From assembly GCF_027627575.1 (NCBI RefSeq), contig NZ_CP114065.1, forward strand, positions 248,001-312,000: a stretch of 64,000 bases of DNA, read 5' to 3'. The DNA is from Kribbella sp. CA-293567 (GTDB lineage: Bacteria > Actinomycetota > Actinomycetes > Propionibacteriales > Kribbellaceae). The notes beneath the pieces were generated by a model. The model ran no database searches and had not been told where the DNA came from. It saw only the letters and a program-made list of their open reading frames with translations. Below, one piece after another: positions 1-9,023 of this stretch; within the stretch, counting starts at the first letter, position 1; every line of letters starts with the position of its first letter. Position numbers and translations under genes: made by a program.

Positions 1-1
1 C

Positions 2-334
2 CGGTACGTCGGCATGGCCGGCGAGCGCGCCGGCGGCGGCCGCCCCCAAGGCCTCTACGGCCGCCTCCGCGTCTACAGCAACGGCCGCGGCGCCATCAGC
101 GGCTTCGGCGAAGCCGCCCTGGACCGCGCCCTCGCCGACCCCGCCTGGCTGGAGCAACAACTCCTCGACCTGCGCCACCACGGCCCCAAACGCGCCCAGG
201 ACTGGGCCCGCGAAGCCGTCCTCCGGCTGGACCTCGAGGTCGCCTGGTCGGTCACCCCCGACAGCCACGACGCCCGCTACCTCGAAACCCGCATCCAGAC
301 CCTGCTCCGGACCACCGGCCTCTGGAACCGCTGA
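2..334 (+). CDS. C-terminal part of a GIY-YIG-nuclease-like protein (5' end outside window)
   Basis: The reading frame is open from base 2, so the true start lies upstream of the window; an internal ATG at 14 is unlikely to be the start. The visible part begins RYVGMAGERAG and continues with LYGRLRVYSNGRG, which resembles the beta-strand and Arg-containing helix of GIY-YIG domains (the YVG would be the YIG half). The rest is helical with a charged LRHHGPKRAQDW segment. The gene ends 26 bases before the terminator of the opposing tRNA gene, so the two are convergent. Family assignment rests on a short motif only. A nuclease role is inferred, not shown. Confidence 0.5.
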   Translation, partial: RYVGMAGERAGGGRPQGLYGRLRVYSNGRGAISGFGEAALDRALADPAWLEQQLLDLRHHGPKRAQDWAREAVLRLDLEVAWSVTPDSHDARYLETRIQTLLRTTGLWNR

Positions 335-360
335 GGGCTAGATCACAACCGCGTTTCGGG

Positions 361-400
361 GCAAACAAAAACTCCCGGTCAGTGATCACTGACCGGGAGT
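361..400 (-). terminator. Intrinsic terminator of the tRNA-Leu gene
   Basis: Bases 371-400 form a perfect 30-base palindrome (15-bp arms, starting ACTCCCGGTC on both strands). On the minus strand it is followed by TTTTTGTTTGC, the U-tract of a factor-independent terminator. It lies 5 bases past the 3' end of tRNA-Leu. It may also stop transcription of the converging plus-strand gene. Confidence 0.85.
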
Positions 401-405
401 CGCTG

Positions 406-489
406 TGCGCGAGGGGGGAGTTGAACCCCCACACCCTTTCGGGCACACGGACCTGAACCGTGCGCGTCTGCCTATTCCGCCACTCGCGC
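406..489 (-). tRNA. tRNA-Leu (anticodon CAG)
   Basis: Read on the minus strand, the acceptor arms GCGCGAG (489-483) and CTCGCGC (413-407) pair fully and are followed by discriminator A (406). The anticodon stem CACGG/CCGTG encloses the loop TTCAGGT, giving anticodon CAG, which reads leucine codon CTG. The T-arm GGGGGTTCAACTCCCCC and the long variable arm of a class II tRNA are visible. The 3' CCA is not encoded. A tRNA-Leu next to fhaA is a familiar arrangement in actinobacteria. Confidence 0.95.
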
Positions 490-724
490 GCTGGCTGTTC
501 GAGGGCCGAAAAACTGCCATCTGCAACCGAGAGAAAACACTAGCACGGCCTCGGGCAGACTCTGACATTGCGGGTTCGGTCGAACCTGCCGATACGATCG
601 ATCGTCGTACCAGTGTGTTCACCCACGCACCGGTGGACACGGGGTACGGCGAGCCTCTTGAAGGTGCCGTACGGCAAGCACGATCGTTGGGTCCACCCGA
701 CGACCGAACCGTGGAGGAGGACGC

Positions 725-1537
725 GTGCGACCGCTGCAGCGCTTCGAGCGACGCCTCGAGGGCATCGTGAGTGGTGTCTTCGCGCGCGCGTTCAAGGGAG
801 ACGTGGAGCCGATCGAGCTGGCCGCGGCCCTCAAACGCGAGATCGACAACACCGCCCGGATCCTGTCCCGGGACCGCCGGCTGGTGCCCAACCACTTCAC
901 CATCGAGCTCGGCCCGGGGGACTTCGAGCGGCTGAACGCCTACGGGCGGACGCTCAACCACGAGCTCGCGAACGAACTGCGCGACCACGCAGACATCCAG
1001 CGCTACACCTTCTCCGGACCGATCGAGATCCAGTTGACCCAGGAAGACGAGCTGCCGACCGGCAAGTTCCGCGTCGTCAGTGCCACCGTCGGCAACCAGC
1101 CGCGCCCGCAGCAGCCGCAGCGCCCGCCGGAGCCGGACCCGAACGCGACCGTGCTGCAGAGCGCGCCCGTGCCGCCACCGCCCGGCCCGCCGCCGGTCCG
1201 CCGTGGCCACCCGCAGGTGATGCTCGAGGTGAACGGCCGGCGCCGGCCGATCAACCCGCCGGGCGTCGTGCTCGGCCGGGGGACCGACGCCGACATCCAG
1301 ATCAACGATCCGGGGGTGTCCCGGCGGCATGCGGAGATCCGGTTGATGCCCGAGGGACCCGGAGGTGTCAAGGTGGTCCTGGTCGACCTGGGGTCCACCA
1401 ACGGCACCCTGGTCAACGGACGCCGGGCCGCCGAGGCCGAACTGACCGACGGATCGACCGTGAGGATCGGGAACACCACCATGACGCTGCGCCTAGCGGA
1501 CGAGCCCATCGCCCAGCCGCCGAGCAGCGGGTGGTGA
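725..1537 (+). CDS. fhaA: FhaA-like DUF3662 and FHA domain protein
   Basis: This is a cytoplasmic phosphothreonine-binding protein of the PknB signalling module; in mycobacteria its homologue binds phosphorylated kinase and the MviN pseudokinase complex at sites of wall synthesis. Residues 1-115 form the DUF3662 domain (RPLQRFERRLEGIVSGVF, PIELAAALKREID). A Pro/Gln-rich linker follows, then an FHA domain at about 165-265 with the hallmark residues GRG, SRRHAEI and DLGSTNGT. The start is the GTG at 725 because GGAGGAGG (713-720) sits 4 bases before it. An inverted repeat GGTTCG/CGAACC (573-586) and a TACGAT box (593-598) in the 235-base leader suggest the operon promoter, unproven. Confidence 0.92.
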   Translation: MRPLQRFERRLEGIVSGVFARAFKGDVEPIELAAALKREIDNTARILSRDRRLVPNHFTIELGPGDFERLNAYGRTLNHELANELRDHADIQRYTFSGPIEIQLTQEDELPTGKFRVVSATVGNQPRPQQPQRPPEPDPNATVLQSAPVPPPPGPPPVRRGHPQVMLEVNGRRRPINPPGVVLGRGTDADIQINDPGVSRRHAEIRLMPEGPGGVKVVLVDLGSTNGTLVNGRRAAEAELTDGSTVRIGNTTMTLRLADEPIAQPPSSGW

Positions 1538-1547
1538 CTGGACTTCC

Positions 1548-2036
1548 ATGTCGGAACTGACACTGACCCTGATCAAACTGGGGTTCCTGGCCCTGTTGTG
1601 GATGTTCGTGCTCGCGGTGCTGTCCGTGATCAGGTCCGATCTGTTCGGCGCCAAGGTGGACGCCCGGTCGATCGCGCCGGCCTCCTCGCCGCAGCCCAAC
1701 GGCCGGACCCCGAAGCCCGCCAAGCCCAGCAAGAAGCGCAAGGGCCTGCCCGGTTCGGTCACCATCGCCGACGGCCCGCAGGCCGGTGTCGGCGCGACCC
1801 TGGTCGAGGAGCCGGTCGTGATCGGCCGCGGCTCCGACTGCCAGATCCGGCTCGACGACGACTACTCCTCCACCAGGCACTCCCGGGTGTTCCTGTCCGA
1901 GGGCGAGTGGTGGGTCGAGGACCTGGGCTCGACCAACGGCACGTACCTGGACGGCCAGCGGGTGACCCGGCCGGTCCCGGCAGAGATCGGCGGTTCCATC
2001 CGGATCGGTCGCACGACGCTCAACATCGCGAAGTAG
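1548..2036 (+). CDS. fhaB: FhaB/FipA-like membrane-anchored FHA protein
   Basis: A short FHA protein that reads threonine phosphorylation and helps link PknB signalling to division and peptidoglycan synthesis. An N-terminal hydrophobic segment (about residues 5-27, LIKLGFLALLWMFVLAVLSV) anchors it in the membrane. A basic linker (about 45-65) precedes the FHA domain (about 85-160) with IGRGSDCQIRL, TRHSRVF and DLGSTNGTYLDG. At 162 residues the length is normal for the family. It starts 10 bases after fhaA and ends 10 bases before pstP, so it is part of one transcription unit. Confidence 0.92.
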   Translation: MSELTLTLIKLGFLALLWMFVLAVLSVIRSDLFGAKVDARSIAPASSPQPNGRTPKPAKPSKKRKGLPGSVTIADGPQAGVGATLVEEPVVIGRGSDCQIRLDDDYSSTRHSRVFLSEGEWWVEDLGSTNGTYLDGQRVTRPVPAEIGGSIRIGRTTLNIAK

Positions 2037-2046
2037 GGCGCCGGTC

Positions 2047-3441
2047 ATGACGCTTTCGCTAGACTACGCCGCACTGTCCGATGTCGGACGCGTGCGCCGC
2101 AACAACGAGGACTCCGCGTACGCCGGTCCGCACCTGCTGCTGCTGGCCGACGGCATGGGCGGGGCCGCCGCCGGTGAGGTCGCCAGTGCCGCGGCCGTGC
2201 AGGTGATCCGACGTCTGGACAAGCCCGGCATCGAGGGTCCCGACATGATGGAGGCGCTGGCCGGCGCCGTCCACCGGGCCAACGAGCGCCTCTCCGAGCT
2301 GGTCGAGGAGGATCCCGAGCGCGAGGGCATGGGGTCGACCGTGACCGCGCTGCTCTTCGACGGTTCTCAGCTCGGGCTCGCCCACCTCGGCGACTCCCGT
2401 GCCTACCGGATGCGCGACGGGCTGCTCTACCAGCTCAGCCACGACCACACGTTCGTCCAGTCGCTGGTGGACGAGGGCCGGATCTCCAAGGAGGAGGCCT
2501 TCACCCACCCGCACCGCAACCTGATCCTGCGCGTGCTGGACGGCCGGCCCGACTCCGACCCGGACCTGGAGATGCTCGACGTCCAGGCCGGCGACCGGCT
2601 GATGCTGTGCAGCGACGGTCTACCCGACTACGTGAGCGACCAGGTGATCGCCACCGCGATGGCCGACGGTACGCCGGACTCGGTCGTGGTCGACCTGATC
2701 ACCCAGGCACTCGAAGCGGGCTCCAACGACAACGTCACCTGTGTGGTGGCCGACGTGGTCGAGACCGACCCCACCAGCGGCAGTCAGCCGCAGCTGGTCG
2801 GTGCGGCCGCCGAGCTGGCGCAGGGCAGCACCGGCCCGGCGACGTCGTCCATGCGCGCCGTCGGCGGCGAGGGCAGCGGAGGCGGGGGCGGCGGTACGGC
2901 GAACCTCGATCCCGAGGAGCTCCGCTACGCCCCGCAGGCCCCCAAGCGCTTCCTGTGGCTACGCCGCCTCGCCGTCCTGGTCGTGGTGCTCGGTCTGATC
3001 GGCGGCGGTGGCTGGTTCGCCTACAGCTGGACCCAGAAGCAGTACTACGTAGGCACCGACGGCGACTACGTCGCGATCTACAAGGGTGTCGACCAGGTGC
3101 TGCCCGGGCTCAACCTGTCCAGCCTGTTCGAGAAGCAGAGCCTGCAGGTCGACCAGCTGCCGACGTACAACCGGGAGCAGGTCGAGGGCACGATCCAGGC
3201 CGACGACCTCGGCGCGGCCCGGCAGATCGTCAGCGAGCTGCAGCGCGCCGCCACCGAGTGCGCCGCCAAGCCGAACCCGAAGCCGAGCACCCCGGTCAGC
3301 ACTCCGCCGAAGGTCGCTCCTCCCGTCTCGACGCCGCCCAAGCCGCCGGCGACCACGCCTGTCTCGACGCCGGTGACCCCTCCGGTCTCCACGCCGGGCA
3401 ACGGCGGGGTCAACCCCGACGACTGTGACGGCGTCAAATGA
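2047..3441 (+). CDS. pstP: Membrane PP2C-type Ser/Thr phosphatase PstP
   Basis: Dephosphorylates PknB and its targets and so resets Ser/Thr signalling in growth and division. The N-terminal PP2C domain (about 1-240) carries all the expected metal-site motifs: RRNNEDS, LADGMGGAAAGE, GMGSTVTAL, HLGDSRAYRM, LCSDGLPDYV and SNDNVTCV. A Gly-rich linker leads to one transmembrane helix (about 303-325), followed by an extracellular domain that ends in a Pro/Thr/Ser-rich tail with repeated VSTPP units. Its stop overlaps the rodA start (ATGA, 3438-3441), pointing to translational coupling. Length (464) is close to that of other actinobacterial PstP proteins, whose tails vary. Confidence 0.95.
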   Translation: MTLSLDYAALSDVGRVRRNNEDSAYAGPHLLLLADGMGGAAAGEVASAAAVQVIRRLDKPGIEGPDMMEALAGAVHRANERLSELVEEDPEREGMGSTVTALLFDGSQLGLAHLGDSRAYRMRDGLLYQLSHDHTFVQSLVDEGRISKEEAFTHPHRNLILRVLDGRPDSDPDLEMLDVQAGDRLMLCSDGLPDYVSDQVIATAMADGTPDSVVVDLITQALEAGSNDNVTCVVADVVETDPTSGSQPQLVGAAAELAQGSTGPATSSMRAVGGEGSGGGGGGTANLDPEELRYAPQAPKRFLWLRRLAVLVVVLGLIGGGGWFAYSWTQKQYYVGTDGDYVAIYKGVDQVLPGLNLSSLFEKQSLQVDQLPTYNREQVEGTIQADDLGAARQIVSELQRAATECAAKPNPKPSTPVSTPPKVAPPVSTPPKPPATTPVSTPVTPPVSTPGNGGVNPDDCDGVK

Positions 3442-4835
3442 GTATCGCTTCGACGTCCGTCATCCAGATCATCCCGCGCAGCCGGCGCGGGGTGGAGCTG
3501 ATGCTGCTGATCGTGGCGATCGGCGTCTCGGTCGGTGCCTACGTCAACATCGGCCTGACCGTCCAGAACAGGGTCCCGGCCAGCACCGGGTACTACGCGG
3601 CCGGCATCGGCCTGCTCGCGTTGATCGCCCACCTCGCGCTGCGCTACCGGGCGCCGTACGCCGATCCCGTCCTGCTGCCGTGCGCGGTGCTGCTGAACGG
3701 CCTCGGCGTCGCGATGATCCACCGGATCGACCTCGGCCTGGCCGCGACCAGGATCGCCAAGGGGCAGGCCCCCAAGGCGGCCGCCGCGCCGCAGCAGATC
3801 ACCTGGACGGCGGTGGGGGTGATCTTGTTCCTGCTCGTCATCCTGCTGATCAGGGACCACCGTCGGCTGCAGGCACTGACCTACACCGCCGGCCTGGCCG
3901 GTCTGGTGCTGCTGGTGCTGCCGCTGGTCCCGGGCCTCGGCGTCGACCTGAACGGCGCCCGGATCTGGATCCGGCTGGCCGGGATGTCGTTCCAGCCCGG
4001 TGAGTTCGCGAAACTCTGCCTGGTCGTCTTCTTCGCCGGTTACCTGGTGCTGAAACGTGACGTCCTGACGCTGGCCGGGCACCGGTTCCTCGGGCTCGAC
4101 CTGCCCCGCGCTCGCGACCTCGGGCCGATCGGCATCGCCTGGGCGGTCAGCCTGGGCGTGCTGGTCTTCGAGAAGGACCTCGGCTCCTCGCTGCTGTTCT
4201 TCGGGCTCTTCCTGTTCCTGCTGTACGTCGCGACCGAGCGGGCCGGCTGGCTGATCATCGGTGGCCTGCTGTTCGCCGGCGGCGCGTTCTTCGCCTCCCA
4301 GACCTTCGGCCACGTGCAGCGGCGCGTGGACGGCTGGCTGGACCCGTTCGCCGAGGACCGTGGCCAGGTCGCGACCGGTCTGATGGGTCAGGCCTGGGGC
4401 GGCATCCTGGGCCGGGGCCTCGGTCAGGGCCGGCCGGACCTCACCCTCTACGGGCAGAGCGACTTCATCATCTCCTCGTTCGGCGAGGAGCTCGGCCTGA
4501 CCGGGGTGATCGCGATCATCCTGGTCTACACCCTGATCATCGAGCGCGGCCTGCGCACGGCGCTGGGCTGCCGGGACGTCTTCGGCAAGCTGATCGCGAC
4601 CGGCCTGGCGATGTCGTTCGCGCTGCAGGTGTTCGTGATCATCGGCGGCGTCACCGGCCTGATCCCGTTGACCGGTCTGGTCACGCCGTTCATGGCGCTC
4701 GGTGGCACCTCGCTGGTCGCCAACTGGGCGATCGTGGCGCTGCTGCTGCGGATCAGTGACCAGGCCCGGCGGCCGCAGACCCCTGCGGCCCCGGTCTCCG
4801 ACGAGACGATCGCGATGGCGGTGCAGAAGGCATGA
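3438..4835 (+). CDS. rodA: RodA/FtsW/SpoVE-family peptidoglycan glycosyltransferase
   Basis: An integral membrane SEDS protein that polymerises lipid II into glycan strands together with a class B penicillin-binding protein. The 465-residue protein is hydrophobic throughout, with about ten to twelve membrane segments. SEDS motifs are visible: WIRLAGMSFQPGEFAKL (about 176-193), the KDLGSSLLF segment and GQGRPDLTLYGQSDFIIS (about 333-350). It shares ATGA overlaps with pstP upstream and pbpA downstream, so RodA and its partner transpeptidase are made from adjacent coupled cistrons. Position in the pknB cluster supports RodA rather than divisome FtsW. Confidence 0.93.
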   Translation: MSIASTSVIQIIPRSRRGVELMLLIVAIGVSVGAYVNIGLTVQNRVPASTGYYAAGIGLLALIAHLALRYRAPYADPVLLPCAVLLNGLGVAMIHRIDLGLAATRIAKGQAPKAAAAPQQITWTAVGVILFLLVILLIRDHRRLQALTYTAGLAGLVLLVLPLVPGLGVDLNGARIWIRLAGMSFQPGEFAKLCLVVFFAGYLVLKRDVLTLAGHRFLGLDLPRARDLGPIGIAWAVSLGVLVFEKDLGSSLLFFGLFLFLLYVATERAGWLIIGGLLFAGGAFFASQTFGHVQRRVDGWLDPFAEDRGQVATGLMGQAWGGILGRGLGQGRPDLTLYGQSDFIISSFGEELGLTGVIAIILVYTLIIERGLRTALGCRDVFGKLIATGLAMSFALQVFVIIGGVTGLIPLTGLVTPFMALGGTSLVANWAIVALLLRISDQARRPQTPAAPVSDETIAMAVQKA

Positions 4836-6283
4836 ACTCGGCGATCCGACGACTGGCCGTGGGCGCGATCATCCTGATGCTCGCGCTGATGGCCAACTCG
4901 ACCTACCTGCAGGCCTTCCGCTCCACCGAGCTGAACGGCCGCAACGACAACACCCGGGTCCGCGACCAGCAGTTCTCGGTCGACCGCGGCCCGATCCTGA
5001 TCGGCAACACCCCGATCGTGGACAGCAAGGAGACCAACGACCAGTACAAGTACCAGCGGACCTACTCCAACGGTCCGCTGTACGCGCCGGTGACCGGGTT
5101 CTACTCGTTCCAGTTCGGCCGCGGCGGGATCGAGCTGAACCAGAACAGCGAGCTGAACGGGTCCGACCCGTCGCTGGCGTTCCGCCGGGTCGTCGACGTG
5201 ATCACCAACCGCCGGCAGAAGGGCGCGAGCGTCACCCTGACGCTGAACGCGGCGGCCCAGCAGGCGGCGTACAGCGCGCTGGGCAGCAAGAAGGGCGCGG
5301 TGGTCGCGCTCGACCCGAAGACCGGCAAGGTGCTCGCTCTGGTCAGCAAGCCGTCGTACGACCCGAACCTGCTCGCCTCGCACGACCTCGGCAAGGCCAG
5401 CGACGCCTGGAAGTCGCTGAACGCCAGTGACGACAAGCCGATGCTGAACCGGGGGATCAAGGAGCTCTACCCACCGGGCTCGACCTTCAAGCTGGTCACC
5501 GCGGCGGCCGCGCTGGCCAGCGGCAAGTACAAGCCGGACACCCCGGTGAACTCGCCGGCCGAGCTGCCGCTGCCGCAGACCACCGTCCCGCTGGTGAACG
5601 AGAACGGCAGCAACTGCGGTGGCAGCAACAACGCGACGCTGACCGTCGCGCTGCGGCTGTCCTGCAACACCGCGTTCGGCACGATCGGGCTCGACCTGAA
5701 GGCGGACGCGCTGCGCGAGCAGGCCGAGAAGTTCGGCTTCGGCGAGCGGCAGCTGCCCGAGCTGGGCGCGGTCGCCAGCCAGTTCCCCGGCGACCCGAAC
5801 GAGCCGCAGACCGCGCAGTCCGCGATCGGCCAGTTCGACGTCCGGGCCACCCCGCTGCAGATGGCGATGGTGGCGGCCGGGATCGCCAACAAGGGCGAGG
5901 TGATGAAGCCCTACCTGGTCCAGAACATCCGTACCTCGGATCTGAAGACCGTGTCGGAGACGAAGCCGGAGTCGCTGCACCAGGCGGTCGACTCCGACGT
6001 CGCCGCTCAGCTGACCGCGATGATGGTCGACGTCGTGAACAACGGCACCGGCAAGCCGGGCCGGATCGACGGCGTCCAGGTGGCGGGCAAGACGGGCACC
6101 GCGCAGACGGCCAAGGATCGCCCGCCGTACGCGTGGTTCACCGCCTTCGCGCCCGCCGACAACCCGCAGGTCGCGGTGGCGGTGATGATCGAGGACGCCG
6201 GAGTCAAGCGCGACGAGATCGCCGGTGGAACCTTGGCGGCCCCGGTCGCCAAGAAGGTGATGGAAGCGGTGCTCGGCCGGTGA
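4832..6283 (+). CDS. pbpA: Class B penicillin-binding protein PbpA (transpeptidase)
   Basis: Cross-links peptidoglycan as the partner of RodA. An N-terminal transmembrane helix (about 8-27) is followed by a short dimerisation region and the transpeptidase domain. The three active-site motifs are intact: SxxK as S217-T-F-K220 (PPGSTFKLV), SxN as S277-C-N279, and KTG at about 420-422 (GKTGTAQ). At 483 residues it matches mycobacterial PbpA. There is no PASTA domain. The ATG overlaps the rodA stop. A 127-base gap follows before pknB, where mycobacteria place pknA. Confidence 0.94.
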   Translation: MNSAIRRLAVGAIILMLALMANSTYLQAFRSTELNGRNDNTRVRDQQFSVDRGPILIGNTPIVDSKETNDQYKYQRTYSNGPLYAPVTGFYSFQFGRGGIELNQNSELNGSDPSLAFRRVVDVITNRRQKGASVTLTLNAAAQQAAYSALGSKKGAVVALDPKTGKVLALVSKPSYDPNLLASHDLGKASDAWKSLNASDDKPMLNRGIKELYPPGSTFKLVTAAAALASGKYKPDTPVNSPAELPLPQTTVPLVNENGSNCGGSNNATLTVALRLSCNTAFGTIGLDLKADALREQAEKFGFGERQLPELGAVASQFPGDPNEPQTAQSAIGQFDVRATPLQMAMVAAGIANKGEVMKPYLVQNIRTSDLKTVSETKPESLHQAVDSDVAAQLTAMMVDVVNNGTGKPGRIDGVQVAGKTGTAQTAKDRPPYAWFTAFAPADNPQVAVAVMIEDAGVKRDEIAGGTLAAPVAKKVMEAVLGR

Positions 6284-6410
6284 CGACGATGCGACGTCGC
6301 CCGGTGACGGAGCGTCCGGCCGGCGGGGCCCGGTGCAGCACCCGGGCTACCGTGGGCATCTTGAGTGAGATTTGGCCGAGTTCGATCCGCGCAGGTTGGA
6401 AGGCAGAGTA

Positions 6411-8261
6411 ATGACATCGCAGGCACGTCTCGTCGGCGGGCGCTACGAAGAAGGCGAACCGCTCGGTCGAGGGGGGATGGCAGAGGTCCGCAAGGGCGTC
6501 GACAACCGTCTGGGCCGGACGGTCGCGATCAAGCGGCTGCGGGTCGATCTGGCCAGCGACTCGACCTTCCAGGCCAGATTCCGGCGGGAGGCGCAGTCGG
6601 CCGCCTCGCTGAACCACCCGACGATCGTGTCGGTCTACGACACCGGCGAGGAGCCGGACCCGAACGGTTCCGGCGTCACCATCCCGTACATCGTGATGGA
6701 GTACGTGGCCGGCAAGACCCTGCGGGATTTGATCCGCGAAGGCCGCAAGATCATGCCGGAGCGCGCGCTGGAGATGACGTCCGGCGTGCTCGAGGCGCTC
6801 GACTACAGCCACCGGGCCGGCATCGTGCACCGCGACATCAAGCCCGGCAACGTGATGCTGACCCCGCAGGGCCAGGTCAAGGTGATGGACTTCGGTATCG
6901 CCCGGGCGGTCGCCGACACCACCTCCGACATGACCCAGACCGCGGCCGTCATCGGTACGGCGCAGTACCTGTCGCCCGAGCAGGCCCGCGGCGAGACCGT
7001 GGACGCCCGCTCCGACCTGTACTCGACCGGTTGCCTGCTCTACGAACTGCTCGTCGGCCGGCCGCCGTTCGTCGGTGAGTCGCCGGTGTCGGTGGCCTAC
7101 CAGCACGTCCGCGAGGAGCCGGTGCCGCCGTCGTCGTTCGACCCCGACATCCCGCCGGAGGTCGACGCCGTCGTCCTGAAGGCGCTGACGAAGAACCGCG
7201 AGCACCGGTACCAGAGCGCGAACGAGATGCGCCAGGACATCCACCGGGTGCTGGCCGGGCAGCAGGTGACCGCGCCGATGGCGGCCGTCGCCGAGACCCG
7301 CTCGATGGCACCGACGCAGGTCGCGCCGGCCGCCGCCACCCAGGCGTACCAGCCGCAGTCCAGCGACCTGCTGCCGCCCGGCGACGGCAACCACGAGGTC
7401 GAGGACGCCCGGTCCCGGCGCAACCGCGGGCTCGCGTACTTCCTGCTCGGTCTGGCGATCGTGGCGATCGCCGTCGGTGCCTACGCGATCATCACGAACA
7501 TGGGCGACAAGGACGCTGCCGGGGGCGACCCGACCACCAGCAACACGCCGGCCGCCCAGGTCGACGTACCGAAGGTGGAGGGGGTGGCGCTGAAGGAGGC
7601 CACCGATCTGCTGGCCGCCCAGGGACTGACGATCAAGCCGACCTACGAGACCAGCAGCACGGTCGGCAAGAGCACGATCATCAGCCAGGACCCGGCGTCG
7701 GGGACCAAGGTGGACAGGAACACCGCCGTGTCCGTGGTGGTCTCGTCCGGCCGGGCCGAGCCGACCGCCTTCTCGGTGCCGGACGTGCTGAACAAGTCCG
7801 AGTCCGAGGCGAAGAAGCTGCTGCAGAACGCGCCCGGCGACTTCAAGGTGGCGTCGAACTCCAAGGAGGTCGACAACGAGGCTCCCAAGGGCACCGTGAT
7901 CGGGATCGAGCCCGGCCCGGACCAGCAGTACCCGAAGGGCCAGCGGTTCACCCTGACCATCTCGACCGGGCAGGTCGAGGTGACCGTGCCGGACGTCGCG
8001 GCGCTGAGCAAGGCCGACGCGGAGAAGCAGCTCAAGGAGCTGGGGCTGACCGTCGGGTTGATCAACGACGACACCAACCCGGCCGCTCCTGAGGGCACCG
8101 TGACCAAGCAGAGTGTCAAGGCCGGCTCGAAGGTCAAGGAGGGCACCAAGGTGATCCTGTCGATCGCCACCAAGCCCTCCCCGCCGCCCAGCTCCCCGAC
8201 GCCGACCGACACGCCGTACACCCCGCCGATCACCATCGGTGGCGGTGGCGGCGAGGGCTGA
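6411..8261 (+). CDS. pknB: Transmembrane Ser/Thr protein kinase PknB with PASTA repeats
   Basis: Senses muropeptides or lipid II through extracellular PASTA domains and phosphorylates division and wall-synthesis proteins. The kinase domain (about 12-275) has the glycine loop LGRGGMAEV, catalytic lysine K41, HRDIKPGN (D142), DFG (160-162) and the activation loop around MTQTAAVIGTAQYLSPEQA. A transmembrane helix spans about 340-361. Three PASTA repeats follow (about 383-595), then a Pro/Ser-rich end. The start chosen is ATG 6411 with GGAAGG at 6398-6403; an in-frame TTG at 6372 would add 13 residues but has no ribosome binding site. The mycobacterial orthologue has four PASTA repeats. Confidence 0.95.
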   Translation: MTSQARLVGGRYEEGEPLGRGGMAEVRKGVDNRLGRTVAIKRLRVDLASDSTFQARFRREAQSAASLNHPTIVSVYDTGEEPDPNGSGVTIPYIVMEYVAGKTLRDLIREGRKIMPERALEMTSGVLEALDYSHRAGIVHRDIKPGNVMLTPQGQVKVMDFGIARAVADTTSDMTQTAAVIGTAQYLSPEQARGETVDARSDLYSTGCLLYELLVGRPPFVGESPVSVAYQHVREEPVPPSSFDPDIPPEVDAVVLKALTKNREHRYQSANEMRQDIHRVLAGQQVTAPMAAVAETRSMAPTQVAPAAATQAYQPQSSDLLPPGDGNHEVEDARSRRNRGLAYFLLGLAIVAIAVGAYAIITNMGDKDAAGGDPTTSNTPAAQVDVPKVEGVALKEATDLLAAQGLTIKPTYETSSTVGKSTIISQDPASGTKVDRNTAVSVVVSSGRAEPTAFSVPDVLNKSESEAKKLLQNAPGDFKVASNSKEVDNEAPKGTVIGIEPGPDQQYPKGQRFTLTISTGQVEVTVPDVAALSKADAEKQLKELGLTVGLINDDTNPAAPEGTVTKQSVKAGSKVKEGTKVILSIATKPSPPPSSPTPTDTPYTPPITIGGGGGEG

Positions 8262-8283
8262 CCGGCCGCGCCTGACGAACGCG

Positions 8284-8319
8284 AAAGGGCCGCTGGAGCA
8301 ACTGCTCCGGCGGCCCTTT
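8284..8319. terminator. Bidirectional terminator between pknB and trpG
   Basis: The arms 8284-8300 and 8303-8319 pair over 17 bp with one mismatch (AAAGGGCCGC against GCGGCCCTTT at the ends). The flanking A and T runs serve either strand. It lies between the convergent pknB and trpG genes. Confidence 0.85.
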
Positions 8320-8350
8320 GCTGTTGGTTCGGGCCAGCTGACGACCGGGG

Positions 8351-8968
8351 CTAGCTGACTACCGGGGCCATCCCGGCGGAGCGCTCGACGGCACCCACGT
8401 CGCCGCACATCTCCAGCCAGTTGGCGAGCATCCGGTGGCCGCCCTCGGTCAGCACCGACTCGGGGTGGAACTGCACGCCCTCGACCGGCAGGTCGCGGTG
8501 CCGGGCGGCCATGATCACGCCGGCCTCGGTCCGCGCGGTCACCTGGAGGGCGGCCGGCACGCTGTCCTGGGCGATCGCCAGCGAGTGGTAACGAGTCGCG
8601 GTGAACGGTGACGGCAGCCCGGACAGTACGCCGGCGCCCTCGTGGAAGACCTCGCTGGTCTTGCCGTGCAGCAACTCGTCCGCGCGGCCCACCACCCCGC
8701 CGTACGCGACGCCGATCGCCTGCAGGCCCAGGCAGACGCCGAAGATCGGCACCTCGCCGCCCTTCTCCTTGACGATGTCCACGCACGCGCCGGCTTCCTC
8801 CGGCGTACCGGGGCCGGGGGAGAGCAGGACGCCGTCGTACTCCGAGACCTGGTCCGGGGTGACCTCGTCGTTGCGCAGCACGGTCGTGTCGGCCTGCAGC
8901 TGCTGCAGGTACTGCACGAGGTTGTAGACGAAGGAGTCGTAGTTGTCGACGACGAGGATCCGCGGCAT
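8351..8968 (-). CDS. trpG: Glutamine amidotransferase, anthranilate/aminodeoxychorismate synthase component II
   Basis: Releases ammonia from glutamine for the chorismate-using partner subunit in tryptophan and/or folate synthesis. The class I amidotransferase signature is complete: PGPGTPEEAG, the nucleophile loop IFGVCLGLQ and the His/Glu pair in GVQFHPES. The start is taken as ATG 8968, giving MPRILVVDNYDSF as in homologues; upstream GTG 8983 and ATG 8977 are possible and no clear ribosome binding site favours any of them. No synthase component I gene is nearby, so pabA is an equally fair name. Its place between pknB and the DUF881 gene is conserved in actinobacteria. Confidence 0.9.
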   Translation of the reverse strand: MPRILVVDNYDSFVYNLVQYLQQLQADTTVLRNDEVTPDQVSEYDGVLLSPGPGTPEEAGACVDIVKEKGGEVPIFGVCLGLQAIGVAYGGVVGRADELLHGKTSEVFHEGAGVLSGLPSPFTATRYHSLAIAQDSVPAALQVTARTEAGVIMAARHRDLPVEGVQFHPESVLTEGGHRMLANWLEMCGDVGAVERSAGMAPVVS

Positions 8969-9023
8969 GCGGACCATTGTCACAGACCGGCCCAGGCCGC
9001 CGGTCCGGTCGGCTCAGCGGCCC

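Noticed and set aside
568-1560. Alternative long frame across fhaA (330 codons)
   Set aside because: It encodes an Arg/Pro-rich shadow of fhaA and lacks any domain; the fhaA frame has intact DUF3662 and FHA motifs.
6372-6410. Upstream TTG start for pknB
   Set aside because: No ribosome binding site, and the extension is not typical of PknB; ATG 6411 has GGAAGG at the right distance.
6204-8786. Long minus-strand frame opposite pknB (860 codons)
   Set aside because: The product is low-complexity and antisense to a clearly conserved kinase and its PASTA repeats.
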